Assembly: GCA_017464525.1 (NCBI GenBank)
Contig: JAFTZM010000005.1
Coordinates: 1 to 64,000 of the forward strand
Origin: Clostridia bacterium
GTDB lineage: Bacteria; Bacillota; Clostridia; Oscillospirales; QAKW01
Reading direction: 5' to 3'
Length of the DNA: 64,000 nt
Position numbers and translations under genes: made by a program. Of this stretch, positions 17,617 through 25,550 are shown piece after piece. The number at the start of each line of letters is the position of its first letter. Position 1 is the stretch's first letter. The notes beneath the pieces were generated by a model. That model was given only the letters and a program-made list of their open reading frames with translations, had not been told where the DNA came from and made no database searches.

Positions 17617-17811
17617 ATGAAATTCAAAGTACCCGGTATGATGTGTATGCATTGCGTGAAGAACATCACCGAAACCCTTACCGCTATGGACGGTGTATCC
17701 GATGTGGCGGTGGATTTGGAAACGAAAACCGTTTGTCTTACGGCTGATGCATCTTTGAAATCGGCCGTGATCAGCGCTATTGAAGATCTCGGCTTTGATG
17801 TGGAAGAATAA
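17617..17811 (+). CDS. copZ: Copper chaperone CopZ-like HMA protein
   Basis: A 64-residue stand-alone heavy-metal-associated domain with the beta-alpha-beta-beta-alpha-beta length and metal site MMCMHC (CxxC). It delivers Cu+ to CopA. It begins on the base after the copA stop, using the AAGGAGG site inside the copA 3' end, and ends just before a terminator. Confidence 0.92.
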   Translation: MKFKVPGMMCMHCVKNITETLTAMDGVSDVAVDLETKTVCLTADASLKSAVISAIEDLGFDVEE

Positions 17812-17820
17812 AAAGAGGAA

Positions 17821-17847
17821 ACCCGAGGCATTATGCCTCGGGTTTTG
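17821..17847 (+). terminator. Terminator of copA-copZ
   Basis: A 10-bp perfect stem (acccgaggca / tgcctcgggt) with a 3-base loop is followed by TTTTGCTTT, 10 bases after the copZ stop. Confidence 0.9.
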
Positions 17848-17881
17848 CTTTGATACAGATCTTCAAACCTTCATATTTCTT

Positions 17882-18838
17882 TTAAAATTCTGTTTTCAGA
17901 TCCCGGGTAAAAAGCTGCTCCAGAGCCTCTTGAGGCTCGGCATTATCAAAGAGGATCCGATACACAGTTTCGCAGATGGGTAGCTCAGAGCGATGCTGCT
18001 GCGCCAATCGAAGGAGTGCTTGCACCGTATAATATCCCTCTGCCAGCTGATCAAAGGGCTCCTTTTTGATATAGGCTTCGCCGAAACGGCGGTTATGGCT
18101 ATAGGGGGAAAAGACGGTGGCACCGTAATCTCCCAGATGGCAGAGGCCGTAGGCGGTCAGTTCATTGCCGCCCAGAGCTTTGATCAGCCGGGAGATCTCC
18201 CGGGTACCCCGGGCAGTTAAGGCTCCTTTCAGGGAACTAAGCCCCAAACCATCCAGCATACCGGCGGCAATGCCGATCACGTTCTTTGCAGCACCGCCGA
18301 TCTCGTTGCCGATCAGGTCGTTACCGTAGTAAAAACGGATCAGTGGCCCGGAAAATGCTTCAATTAAAAAGCTTTTTGCCGCCGAATCGTCGCTGTCGAT
18401 CACCATACAGTTGGGGATCCCGGCATAGAATTCCTGCACATGACCCGGCCCTAGCCAAACGGCGATGCGGTTGGCCGGTGCCAGATATTCACCGGCAATC
18501 TCGGATAGCCGCTTGCCGGTGGCAATTTCGATTCCCTTCATGCAAAGTACCACGGTTTTTTCGTGAAGCTGCAGGGGAGAAAGCTCCTCCAAAAGCTCTC
18601 GCAGATTTTGCGCTCCGACGGAGATCACCAGGATCTCCGATTCGGCCGCGCAGCTAAGATCGGTGGAAAGGGCAATAGAATCCGGCAGAGTGAGTAGATC
18701 GTTTTTGCGATCTTTGAGAAAGCTCTGCATCCGGGCAGAGGAGGCTCTGCCGTATAATGTGATTTGATGGCCTAAGCTGCTGAGATACCATGCGATCAGG
18801 GAACCCCAGCGGCCGCAACCGATTACTGTTATCTTCAA
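17882..18838 (-). CDS. gpsA: Glycerol-3-phosphate dehydrogenase [NAD(P)+], TTG start
   Basis: Reduces dihydroxyacetone phosphate to sn-glycerol 3-phosphate for phospholipid synthesis. The 318 residues show the Rossmann NAD(P) site (ITVIGCGRWGS), the conserved CMKGIE and WLGPGHVQEF segments (usually LSGPSFA), and the catalytic-lysine region NEIGGAAKNVIGIAAGM. No ATG fits: the family N-terminus starts at a TTG at 18838-18836, six bases after AAAGGAG. A longer open frame upstream runs through an inverted-repeat element and is not credible. A second GpsA-like gene occurs at 34772. This copy deviates in the GPSFA motif (GPGHV), so the in vivo partner roles of the two are unclear. Confidence 0.86.
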   Translation of the reverse strand: MKITVIGCGRWGSLIAWYLSSLGHQITLYGRASSARMQSFLKDRKNDLLTLPDSIALSTDLSCAAESEILVISVGAQNLRELLEELSPLQLHEKTVVLCMKGIEIATGKRLSEIAGEYLAPANRIAVWLGPGHVQEFYAGIPNCMVIDSDDSAAKSFLIEAFSGPLIRFYYGNDLIGNEIGGAAKNVIGIAAGMLDGLGLSSLKGALTARGTREISRLIKALGGNELTAYGLCHLGDYGATVFSPYSHNRRFGEAYIKKEPFDQLAEGYYTVQALLRLAQQHRSELPICETVYRILFDNAEPQEALEQLFTRDLKTEF

Positions 18839-18850
18839 TTTTTTCTCCTT

Positions 18851-19126
18851 TAGAGTGGGAAAAGTAATCCGAAACAGTTTCAAAAAGACGGATTTTCGCC
18901 TACTCTTCACTAAAATACTCACTAATACGGCAGTATTAGCTGTGTTTTTGCCTTGATTGAACAAAAATCCGCACTTTTTGAAATCTGCGACCTCAAAGCA
19001 AACAGATTTCGAGGGATTTTTGCTCAATTTAGATGAAGCAAGGCTGCCGCCTTGCGAAGATAAAGCGGGTGAAAAGCACCGAAATATGCCGCTTTGAGGC
19101 TGGTTCGGATTATTTTCCCCACTCTA
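18851..19126. repeat. 276-bp MITE-like element with 26-bp terminal inverted repeats
   Basis: The ends 18851-18876 and 19101-19126 are inverted repeats matching at 23 of 26 positions (tagagtggg... and ...ccccactcta). Inside are nested dyads: a second pair around caaaaag/ctttttg (18874-18899 and 18961-18987), a small perfect one (ctaatac-ggca-gtattag), gcaaggc-tgcc-gccttgc, and aaagcgg/ccgcttt. No credible gene. It fills the ileS-gpsA gap, and its left edge overlaps the gpsA ribosome binding site (18846-18852). Confidence 0.75.
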
Positions 19127-19130
19127 GAGT

Positions 19131-19164
19131 AAATCAGCAACGCACTTAGGGTGCGTTGCTGATT
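19131..19164 (-). terminator. Hairpin terminator downstream of ileS
   Basis: A 14-bp perfect stem (aatcagcaacgcac / gtgcgttgctgatt) with a 5-base loop just after the ileS stop. On the minus strand it is followed only by TTTACT, so the U tract is weak; on the plus strand it is followed by GTTTTTT. Confidence 0.7.
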
Positions 19165-19169
19165 GTTTT

Positions 19170-22100
19170 TTATACTTTTTTCACGCCGAGGGTTACTTTC
19201 TCGCCATTGATATCCCATTCCTTAGAAAATTCAGGGGCGATCTCGTTTTCCACCAGCTTATCGGCCAGAGTGCTTTCGGCAACCTCCTTGAAGTCGTCCT
19301 TCAGCAGGGCCAGCAGCTTATCGTTGCCGCTGATGTAGATCTCGATATGATCCATCACTTCAAAGCCGGAATCCTTCCGCATGGTCTGGATCTTGGAGAT
19401 GATCTCCCGCACAAAGCCCTCCCGGATCAGTTCATCCGTCAGCTGAATATCCAGAACAACGGTGTAGCCCTTATCTTTAGCGGTATAGTAGCCTTCCTTC
19501 TGGGCGATGCTGATCAGCAGATCCTCGGTGGCCAGCTTCACCGGACCGCCGGGAAGATCCAGGAAGAGGGCGCCGCAATCGTCCAGCTCAGCCTTGGCGG
19601 CGGCACCGTCGATCTCAGCCAGAGCAGTACGGATCTCATTCAACTGCTTGCCATATTTGGGGCCGACCGTTTTAAGCTGGGGCTTGAATTCGTAGGCAAT
19701 GAAATCGCTGAGGCTTTCTTTGAAGGAAACCTCCTTGATGTTCAGTTCATCCTTGATGATCTCAATAAATTCATCCCCCAGAGCCTCGGTGCTTTCTACA
19801 TACATACAGGCCAGAGGCTGGCGGTTCTTTCTGCCGGAGCCGTTTCTTGCGGCACGGCCCAGCACTACGATATTCAGCAGGCGATCCATATCATTTTCCA
19901 GAGCGGCGTCGATACGGTCCTCCTCCACAACGGGGAAGTCGCAGAGGTGGATGCTTTCAGGAGCGGAAGTATCGATGCTGCGCACCAGATTCTGGTAGAT
20001 ATTTTCTGCCATGAAGGGGATCATGGGGGCGGCGGCTTTTGCGGTCACCACCAGTGCATGATAGAGGGTCATATAGGCAGCGATCTTATCCTCCGGCATA
20101 CCGGGAACCCAATAACGCTCACGGCCCCGGCGGACATACCAGTTACTCAGGTCATCCACAAAGCTTTCCAGGGCACGGGCGGCTTCGGGGATCCGGTAGT
20201 TCTCAAGATTATGATCCACATCCTTGACCATGGTATTCAGCTTGGAAAGGATCCAGCGATCCATCACCGTCAGTTTACAGTCGGTCAGGTCATATTGGGT
20301 GGCATCAAACTGATCGATATTGGCATAGAGCACGAAGAATGCATAGGTGTTCCAAAGGGTACCCATGAATTTGCGCTGACCCTCAGTTACGGCCTTCCCG
20401 TGGAAACGGTTGGGCAGCCAAGGGGCGGAGTTCGTGTAAAAATACCAGCGGATGGCATCGGCGCCGTAGGTCTCCAATGCATCAAAGGGATCCACCGCAT
20501 TGCCTTTGGATTTACTCATCTTCTGGCCGTTTTCATCCTGAACGTGGCCCAGAACGATAACATTCTTATAAGGTGCTTTGTTGAAGATGAGGGTAGAGAT
20601 GGCCAGCAGGGAATAGAACCAGCCACGGGTCTGGTCTACGGCCTCGGAGATAAAATCTGCAGGGAATTGAGACTCAAAGAGCTCTTTATTCTCAAAGGGA
20701 TAATGGTGCTGGGCGAAGGGCATGGAGCCGGAATCGAACCAGCAGTCGATCACTTCGGGTACACGGGTCATTTCTTTGCCGCACTTGGGACACTTGATGG
20801 TAACGGCATCGATAAACGGGCGATGCAGCTCGATATCCTCGGGGCAGTTATCGGACATAGATTTCAATTCCTCGATGCTGCCAATGGAATGGAGGTGACC
20901 GCAATCACACTGCCAGATATTCAGGGGAGTACCCCAGTAGCGGTTTCTGGAAATGCCCCAATCCTGCACGTTTTCCAGCCAATCGCCGAAGCGGCCCTTG
21001 CCGATGCTTTCGGGGATCCAGTTGATGGTGTTATTATTGCGGATCAGATCCTCCCGCACTTCGGTCATCTTGATGAACCAGGATTCCCGAGCGTAGTAGA
21101 TGAGGGGAGTGTCGCACCGCCAGCAGAAGGGATAATCATGCTCGAACTTGGGAGCATCAAAGAGCAGGCCGGCCTTGTCCAGATCGGTCAGCACCATGGG
21201 ATCTGCCTTTTTCACAAAGATGCCTGCATAGGGAGTCTCTTCGGTCAGCTCGCCTTTGCCGTTTACCAACTGCACGAAGGGCAGATCGTATTTACGGCCC
21301 ACGTTGGCGTCGTCCTCACCGAAGGCGGGAGCGATGTGCACGATACCGGTGCCGTCGGTCATGGTGACGTAATTATCGCAGGTTACATAATGACCCTTCT
21401 TGCCCTGCTTCTCGCAGATGGGCTTCACGCAATCGAAGAGGGGCTCATATTCTTTGTGCTCCAGAGCGGTACCGGGGAAAGTCTCCAGAATCTCATAGGC
21501 GTTTTCGCCCAGCTTGGAGAGCACCTTTCCGGTAAGGGCCTCTGCCATGTAATAGGTATAACCGTCTGCGGCCTTGACCTTGCAATAGGTTTCATGGGGA
21601 TTTACGCAAAGAGCCACGTTGCTGGGCAGGGTCCAGGGAGTGGTGGTCCATGCCAGGAAAAAGGCATCCTCACCAACGACCTTGAAGCGTACCACCGCAC
21701 TCCGCTCTTTCACTGCTTTATAGCCTTGAGCTACCTCGTGAGAGGAAAGGGGAGTCCCGCAGCGGGGGCAGTAGGGGACGATCTTGAAGCCTTTGTAAAG
21801 CAGCTTCTTCTCAAAGATCTGCTTCAGCGCCCACCATTCGGACTCGATGAAGTTATTATCGTAAGTAACATAAGGATCATCCATATCCGCCCAGAAGCCA
21901 ACGGTGCGGGAGAAATCTTCCCACATTCCCTTATATTTCCAGACGCTTTCCTTACAATAGCCGATAAAGGGTTCCAGACCGTATTCCTCGATCTGCTCCT
22001 TGCCGTCCAGCCCCAGCATTTTTTCTACTTCCAACTCAACGGGCAGACCGTGGGTATCCCAGCCTGCTTTACGGGGCACCATGCAGCCCTTCATAGTGCG

Positions 22101-22313
22101 GTATCGGGGAATCATATCCTTGATGACCCGGGTCAGCACATGGCCGATATGGGGCTTGCCGTTGGCGGTGGGGGGGCCGTCATAAAAGACATAGGGGGTG
22201 CCCTTCGCTTTGCTTTCGATGCTCTTGGCAAAGATGTTTTCCTCGCGCCAGAATTTTTCGATCTTTTTTTCTTCCTCAACAAAATTCAAATTGGGGGATA
22301 CGCTCTTATACAT
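19170..22313 (-). CDS. ileS: Isoleucine-tRNA ligase, long (type 2-like) form
   Basis: Charges tRNA-Ile. The protein has 1047 residues, longer than the usual bacterial type 1 enzyme of about 920-940. The N-terminus (FVEEEKKIEKFWREENIF) and YVFYDGPPTANGKPHIGH resemble the type 2 (eukaryote-like) group. Class I signatures are HIGH near 60 and KMSKSKGN near 610. Cysteine pairs in the middle (CPRCGTP, CPKCGKE, CDCG) suggest bound zinc. The ATG at 22313 follows AAGGAG nine bases upstream; a 23-residue upstream extension lies in the T-box terminator and is rejected. Controlled by the T-box leader upstream. Confidence 0.95.
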   Translation of the reverse strand: MYKSVSPNLNFVEEEKKIEKFWREENIFAKSIESKAKGTPYVFYDGPPTANGKPHIGHVLTRVIKDMIPRYRTMKGCMVPRKAGWDTHGLPVELEVEKMLGLDGKEQIEEYGLEPFIGYCKESVWKYKGMWEDFSRTVGFWADMDDPYVTYDNNFIESEWWALKQIFEKKLLYKGFKIVPYCPRCGTPLSSHEVAQGYKAVKERSAVVRFKVVGEDAFFLAWTTTPWTLPSNVALCVNPHETYCKVKAADGYTYYMAEALTGKVLSKLGENAYEILETFPGTALEHKEYEPLFDCVKPICEKQGKKGHYVTCDNYVTMTDGTGIVHIAPAFGEDDANVGRKYDLPFVQLVNGKGELTEETPYAGIFVKKADPMVLTDLDKAGLLFDAPKFEHDYPFCWRCDTPLIYYARESWFIKMTEVREDLIRNNNTINWIPESIGKGRFGDWLENVQDWGISRNRYWGTPLNIWQCDCGHLHSIGSIEELKSMSDNCPEDIELHRPFIDAVTIKCPKCGKEMTRVPEVIDCWFDSGSMPFAQHHYPFENKELFESQFPADFISEAVDQTRGWFYSLLAISTLIFNKAPYKNVIVLGHVQDENGQKMSKSKGNAVDPFDALETYGADAIRWYFYTNSAPWLPNRFHGKAVTEGQRKFMGTLWNTYAFFVLYANIDQFDATQYDLTDCKLTVMDRWILSKLNTMVKDVDHNLENYRIPEAARALESFVDDLSNWYVRRGRERYWVPGMPEDKIAAYMTLYHALVVTAKAAAPMIPFMAENIYQNLVRSIDTSAPESIHLCDFPVVEEDRIDAALENDMDRLLNIVVLGRAARNGSGRKNRQPLACMYVESTEALGDEFIEIIKDELNIKEVSFKESLSDFIAYEFKPQLKTVGPKYGKQLNEIRTALAEIDGAAAKAELDDCGALFLDLPGGPVKLATEDLLISIAQKEGYYTAKDKGYTVVLDIQLTDELIREGFVREIISKIQTMRKDSGFEVMDHIEIYISGNDKLLALLKDDFKEVAESTLADKLVENEIAPEFSKEWDINGEKVTLGVKKV

Positions 22314-22330
22314 TGCGCCTTTCTCCTTCC

Positions 22331-22370
22331 AAAATAAATAACGCTTCCATCCTGAAATAGGATGAAAGCG
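22331..22370 (-). terminator. T-box-controlled terminator before ileS
   Basis: On the minus strand, cgctttcatcc and ggatggaagcg pair across a 7-base loop and are followed by TTATTTATTTT. It is the OFF structure competing with the T-box antiterminator. Confidence 0.75.
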
Positions 22371-22566
22371 CTGTACTTCCAATAACCACCTGTTTCATGC
22401 AAACTATCATTTGCTGCCCCATTAACGCCGGGGATGCGGAAAAGCCTACTCAAAGGTTCAGCTCTCAACTCGGGAGTGATCTTCGCAATTCCGCTACTTC
22501 CGCCGGGCTTTCACCGCCCCCGGCTCGCTAAAGGGTTCGCCGGAAAAACTACTCTCTCCGTCACAG
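22331..22566 (-). promoter_or_regulatory. T-box riboswitch leader of ileS
   Basis: Read on the minus strand, the leader opens with a stem I base (gacggagagagtag), has a GC-rich stem I arm, a candidate specifier ATC at 22480-22478 (context gaagATCact, an Ile codon) followed by GAACC, and a T-box segment ggTGGTta at about 22390-22383. TGGT would pair with the ACCA end of uncharged tRNA-Ile. The terminator is a separate stem at 22342-22370. The T-box core departs from the usual AGGGTGGNACCGCG. Confidence 0.82.
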
Positions 22567-22582
22567 TTTTTAAATATAGTAT

Positions 22583-22611
22583 ATTCTATCATTATATTTT
22601 TCAAAAGTCAA
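22583..22611 (-). promoter_or_regulatory. Promoter of ileS
   Basis: On the minus strand, TTGACT (22611-22606) and TAGAAT (22588-22583) with a 17-base spacer, placed just before the T-box leader. Confidence 0.8.
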
Positions 22612-22634
22612 GGAGGATTTTTCCTAAAAAACAG

Positions 22635-22663
22635 TTGACATTTATGGATCCGAGTGATATCAT
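22635..22663 (+). promoter_or_regulatory. Promoter of the arsR-HMA / P-ATPase operon
   Basis: Consensus TTGACA (22635-22640) and TATCAT (22658-22663), 17-base spacer. The -10 overlaps the left arm of the palindromic operator at 22661-22682. Confidence 0.85.
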
Positions 22664-22682
22664 ATGAATAGAAATTCATATG
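22661..22682 (+). promoter_or_regulatory. ArsR/SmtB-type operator palindrome
   Basis: Perfect 9-4-9 inverted repeat catatgaat-agaa-attcatatg, starting at the end of the -10 element and ending 17 bases before the regulator ATG. The core resembles the ATATGAA...TTCATAT imperfect palindromes bound by CadC, CzrA and SmtB. Binding there would block the promoter until Zn2+ or Cd2+ binds the repressor. Confidence 0.82.
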
Positions 22683-22699
22683 AATGGAGGCTCAATTGA

Positions 22700-23257
22700 A
22701 TGGCCCACAACCATGAAGCGGCCCTTGCGGCTGTACGGGCAGAGATGCCCCCCGATGATCTGCTTTGCGATTTGGGTAATTTTTTTAAGGTATTCGGGGA
22801 TCCAACCCGTATCAAGATCCTTTACTCTCTTTTTGAATCAGAGCTGTGCGTATGCGCTATTGCCGAATTGTTGGGGATGGAGCAATCTGCTATTTCTCAT
22901 CAGTTAAGAGTATTAAAGGAAGCAAAATTAGTTACCTCCCGCAGGGAAGGCAAGACTGTTTTTTATTCTCTGGCCGATGATCATGTAAACCTGATCATTG
23001 CGCAGGGCTATAATCATATTACAGAAGGAGAAAGAACTGTGAAAAAAACATTCAGAATGGAAGATCTCGATTGCGCTCATTGCGCTGCAAAGATGGAGGA
23101 CGGTATCCGTAAGCTGGATGGCGTTTCAGAAGTGCATATCAATTTTCTTGCTCAGAAAATGATCATCGAAGCAGAGGAGGACCGTTTTGATGATATCATG
23201 AAGCAAGCGGTGAAGATCGTTAAAAAGATCGAGCCTGATTGCCGGATCGTCTTCTAA
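22700..23257 (+). CDS. ArsR/SmtB metal-sensor fused to a heavy-metal-associated domain
   Basis: A 185-residue fusion. Residues about 20-112 are an ArsR-family winged helix (FKVFGDPTRIKILYSL, ELCVCAIAELL with the CxC of CadC-like sensors, AISHQLRVLKEAKLV, GKTVFYSL, DDHVNLII). Residues about 114-185 are a complete heavy-metal-associated domain with site DLDCAHCAAKM. In related operons these are two genes. Between them here are GGAG (23027-23030) and an in-frame GTG at 23039 with ideal 8-base spacing, so the same DNA may also yield a free 72-residue metallochaperone. GGAGG precedes the ATG at 22700. It lies five bases before the P-type ATPase. Confidence 0.88.
   Translation: MAHNHEAALAAVRAEMPPDDLLCDLGNFFKVFGDPTRIKILYSLFESELCVCAIAELLGMEQSAISHQLRVLKEAKLVTSRREGKTVFYSLADDHVNLIIAQGYNHITEGERTVKKTFRMEDLDCAHCAAKMEDGIRKLDGVSEVHINFLAQKMIIEAEEDRFDDIMKQAVKIVKKIEPDCRIVF
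23039..23257 (+). CDS. Possible internally initiated HMA metallochaperone
   Basis: Alternative product of the 3' part of the ArsR-HMA gene: GTG start after GGAG with 8-base spacing, giving a 72-residue domain (KKTFRMEDLDCAHC...). That N-terminus is exactly where stand-alone chaperones of this type begin. Whether it is translated separately is inference. Confidence 0.45.
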   Translation: MKKTFRMEDLDCAHCAAKMEDGIRKLDGVSEVHINFLAQKMIIEAEEDRFDDIMKQAVKIVKKIEPDCRIVF

Positions 23258-23261
23258 GGCC

Positions 23262-25091
23262 ATGACTCGGAAGCAAAAGAAAATACTGATCCGTATCCTC
23301 CTGGCGGCAGTATTATTGATCGTAGTACATTTTCTGCCTTTTACCGGCTGGCTGCAGCTTTTCGTTTTTTTAGTACCTTACGGAGTGATCGGCTATGATG
23401 TTCTTTGGAGCGCCCTCCGGAATATTCTGCATGGGCAGATCTTTGATGAGCAGTTTTTGATGACCATCGCTACTGTTGGGGCCTTTGCCACCGGCGATTA
23501 CCCCGAGGCGGTGGCGGTGATGCTGTTCTATCAGGTGGGCGAGTGGTTCCAGAGCATTGCTGTGGGCAAAAGCCGTAAATCCATCGCTGCCCTGATGGAT
23601 ATCCGCCCGGATAGCGCAGTAGTTCTGCGGAATGGGGAAGAGGTAGAAGTCTTCCCGGATGAGGTGGCGGTGGGCGAGATCCTTTTGGTCCGGCCCGGCG
23701 AAAAGATCCCACTGGACGGCGTGATCGCAGAGGGAACCACCTCTGTCAATACCGCAGCCCTGACCGGCGAATCGCTGCCTCGGGATTGCAGCGTGGGAGA
23801 TACGGTCATCAGCGGATCGATCAATCTGACCGGTGTGATCCAGGTTACTGCTGCGAAAACCTTCGGGGAAAGCACCGTTTCCAAGATTCTGGAGCTGGTG
23901 GAGAATTCTGCTAATAAGAAAGCTAAAGCTGAGAAGTTTATTACTCGCTTTGCCCGCTACTATACCCCTTGTGTGGTGATTGGGGCTTTGCTGCTGGCGG
24001 TGGTGCCGCCCCTCTTTATCGGCGGCTGGAGCGAATGGATCCATCGGGCCTTGATCTTCCTGGTCGTCTCCTGCCCTTGTGCATTGGTGATCTCGGTGCC
24101 TCTTTCCTTCTTCGGTGGGATCGGCGGCGCTTCCCGCAAGGGGATCCTGATCAAGGGCGCTAATTACCTGGAGGCCCTCTCCAATGTTAAGACTGTGGTG
24201 TTTGATAAAACCGGAACCCTTACCTGCGGTTCCTTTACCGTATCCGAAATTCATCCCGAAACCATCGGTGAGCAGGATTTTCTGGAGCTGGCTGCTTTAG
24301 CAGAAAGCTATTCCAATCATCCCATTGCCGAATCGATCTGCCGCACCTACGGGAAGGAGATCGATCATGGCCGTATTGAAATGGCGCAGGAGCTTTCCGG
24401 TAAGGGAATTCGGGCCATCATCGACGATAAGCGGGTAGTTGCAGGCAACGAAAAGCTGATGAAGGCGGTTGGTCTTTCTGTGCCGGAGATCCGGGCGGTC
24501 GGAACCGTTGTCCACCTGGCAGCGGACGGCGTCTATCTAGGGTATCTGGTGATCACTGATGAGCTGAAAGATGATGCTGCTGAAGCCATTCAGAGCCTGA
24601 AGGTGGCGGGCGTTTCCAAAACTGTGATGCTGACCGGTGATTTGGAGCAGGTGGGCAGAGCGGTAGGGGAAAAGCTGGGGATCGACGAGACCCATACCCA
24701 GTTGTTGCCCGATCAGAAGGTAGAAAAGGTGGAAGAGCTGCTGGCAGGCGGAACCCTGGCCTTTGTGGGGGACGGTATCAATGATGCCCCGGTCCTTACC
24801 CGTGCTGATATCGGCATCGCCATGGGCGCTCTCGGCAGCGATGCTGCTATCGAAGCGGCTGATATCGTGCTGATGGACGATCAGCCTTCCAAGATAGCTG
24901 AGGCCATTCGCATTTCCAGGAAAACAATGGCGATTGTAAAGCAAAATATTATATTTGCACTTTCTGTGAAAGGAATCGTTTTGATCCTCGGGGCTCTTGG
25001 AATCGCCGGAATGTGGCTGGCGGTATTTGCCGATGTGGGGGTGATGATCCTGGCGATCCTTAATGCTATGCGTGCATTAAAAAATGACTGA
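23262..25091 (+). CDS. Zn2+/Cd2+/Pb2+-type P1B ATPase
   Basis: Exports divalent heavy metals from the cytoplasm. The 609 residues lack an N-terminal HMA domain; the preceding gene supplies one. It has CPCALVIS (the CPC site followed by V-I-S typical of ZntA/CadA), DKTGTLTCG, the HP motif (SNHPIAESI), GDGINDAPVLTRADIGIAMG, and a C-terminal span with DVGVMILAILNAMR, where the aspartate is the Zn2+/Cd2+ class residue. Copper transport is unlikely. Expression should follow the operator at 22661. Named cadA/zntA in relatives; the metal cannot be settled here. Confidence 0.92.
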   Translation: MTRKQKKILIRILLAAVLLIVVHFLPFTGWLQLFVFLVPYGVIGYDVLWSALRNILHGQIFDEQFLMTIATVGAFATGDYPEAVAVMLFYQVGEWFQSIAVGKSRKSIAALMDIRPDSAVVLRNGEEVEVFPDEVAVGEILLVRPGEKIPLDGVIAEGTTSVNTAALTGESLPRDCSVGDTVISGSINLTGVIQVTAAKTFGESTVSKILELVENSANKKAKAEKFITRFARYYTPCVVIGALLLAVVPPLFIGGWSEWIHRALIFLVVSCPCALVISVPLSFFGGIGGASRKGILIKGANYLEALSNVKTVVFDKTGTLTCGSFTVSEIHPETIGEQDFLELAALAESYSNHPIAESICRTYGKEIDHGRIEMAQELSGKGIRAIIDDKRVVAGNEKLMKAVGLSVPEIRAVGTVVHLAADGVYLGYLVITDELKDDAAEAIQSLKVAGVSKTVMLTGDLEQVGRAVGEKLGIDETHTQLLPDQKVEKVEELLAGGTLAFVGDGINDAPVLTRADIGIAMGALGSDAAIEAADIVLMDDQPSKIAEAIRISRKTMAIVKQNIIFALSVKGIVLILGALGIAGMWLAVFADVGVMILAILNAMRALKND

Positions 25092-25116
25092 TGCTCAGGC
25101 ATCAGTCATTTTTTTG
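25081..25116. terminator. Bidirectional terminator between P-ATPase and phosphatase genes
   Basis: A 14-bp perfect stem (aaaatgactgatgc / gcatcagtcatttt) with loop TCAG and T tails on both strands. It contains the P-ATPase stop codon on the plus strand and abuts the phosphatase stop (its last codons lie in the stem) on the minus strand. Confidence 0.9.
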
Positions 25117-25544
25117 AGCAATCCTTCGCAGCCCTCCCTGATATCATCATAGGTGGCGTCAAAATCGCCGCTGTACCAAGGGTCTGCAATGTCCCGGGGG
25201 TGTTCTGCAAAATCCAGCAGCAGGCAGAGCTTATTTTGCGGATCGCTGCCGTAAAATCGCCGCATATTGATCAGATTGTGTTTATCCATCCCGATCAGAA
25301 GATCATAATATTCATAATCTCGGGTGGTGATCTGCCGGGCTTGCCGGCGGGTAAAGGGGATGCCTTGCTCCCGCAGCTTGGATTTGGTACCGTAATGGAT
25401 ATCATTGCCGATCTCCTCCCGGCTGGTGGCTGCCGAGGCAATTTCCCAGTTAAGCCCCCGCTCTGCCGCCAGATGCTTTAATACGAATTCTGCCATAGGA
25501 GACCGGCAGATGTTGCCGTGGCAGACCATTAATATTTTCTTCAT
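25095..25544 (-). CDS. Low-molecular-weight protein-tyrosine phosphatase
   Basis: A cytoplasmic phosphatase of 149 residues. The P-loop is CHGNICRS (C8, R14; CX5R), and the general acid is the aspartate in ADPWYSGDF. Length and motif order match LMW-PTPs. Arsenate reductase of the ArsC type is less likely because the ArsC cysteine pair is absent. It starts six bases after the stop of the STAND gene, so it is the third gene of that operon. The site before its ATG is weak (AAAGGG), suggesting coupled translation and lower yield. Confidence 0.9.
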   Translation of the reverse strand: MKKILMVCHGNICRSPMAEFVLKHLAAERGLNWEIASAATSREEIGNDIHYGTKSKLREQGIPFTRRQARQITTRDYEYYDLLIGMDKHNLINMRRFYGSDPQNKLCLLLDFAEHPRDIADPWYSGDFDATYDDIREGCEGLLKKMTDA

Positions 25545-25550
25545 CGCGTA

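Noticed and set aside
18840..19027. N-terminal extension of gpsA
   Set aside because: The open frame runs through the inverted-repeat element and the translation does not match the family; a TTG with a strong ribosome site fits better.
19347..22337. 996-residue open frame on the plus strand opposite ileS
   Set aside because: It is the antisense shadow of ileS; the translation has no family motifs and no suitable ribosome site.
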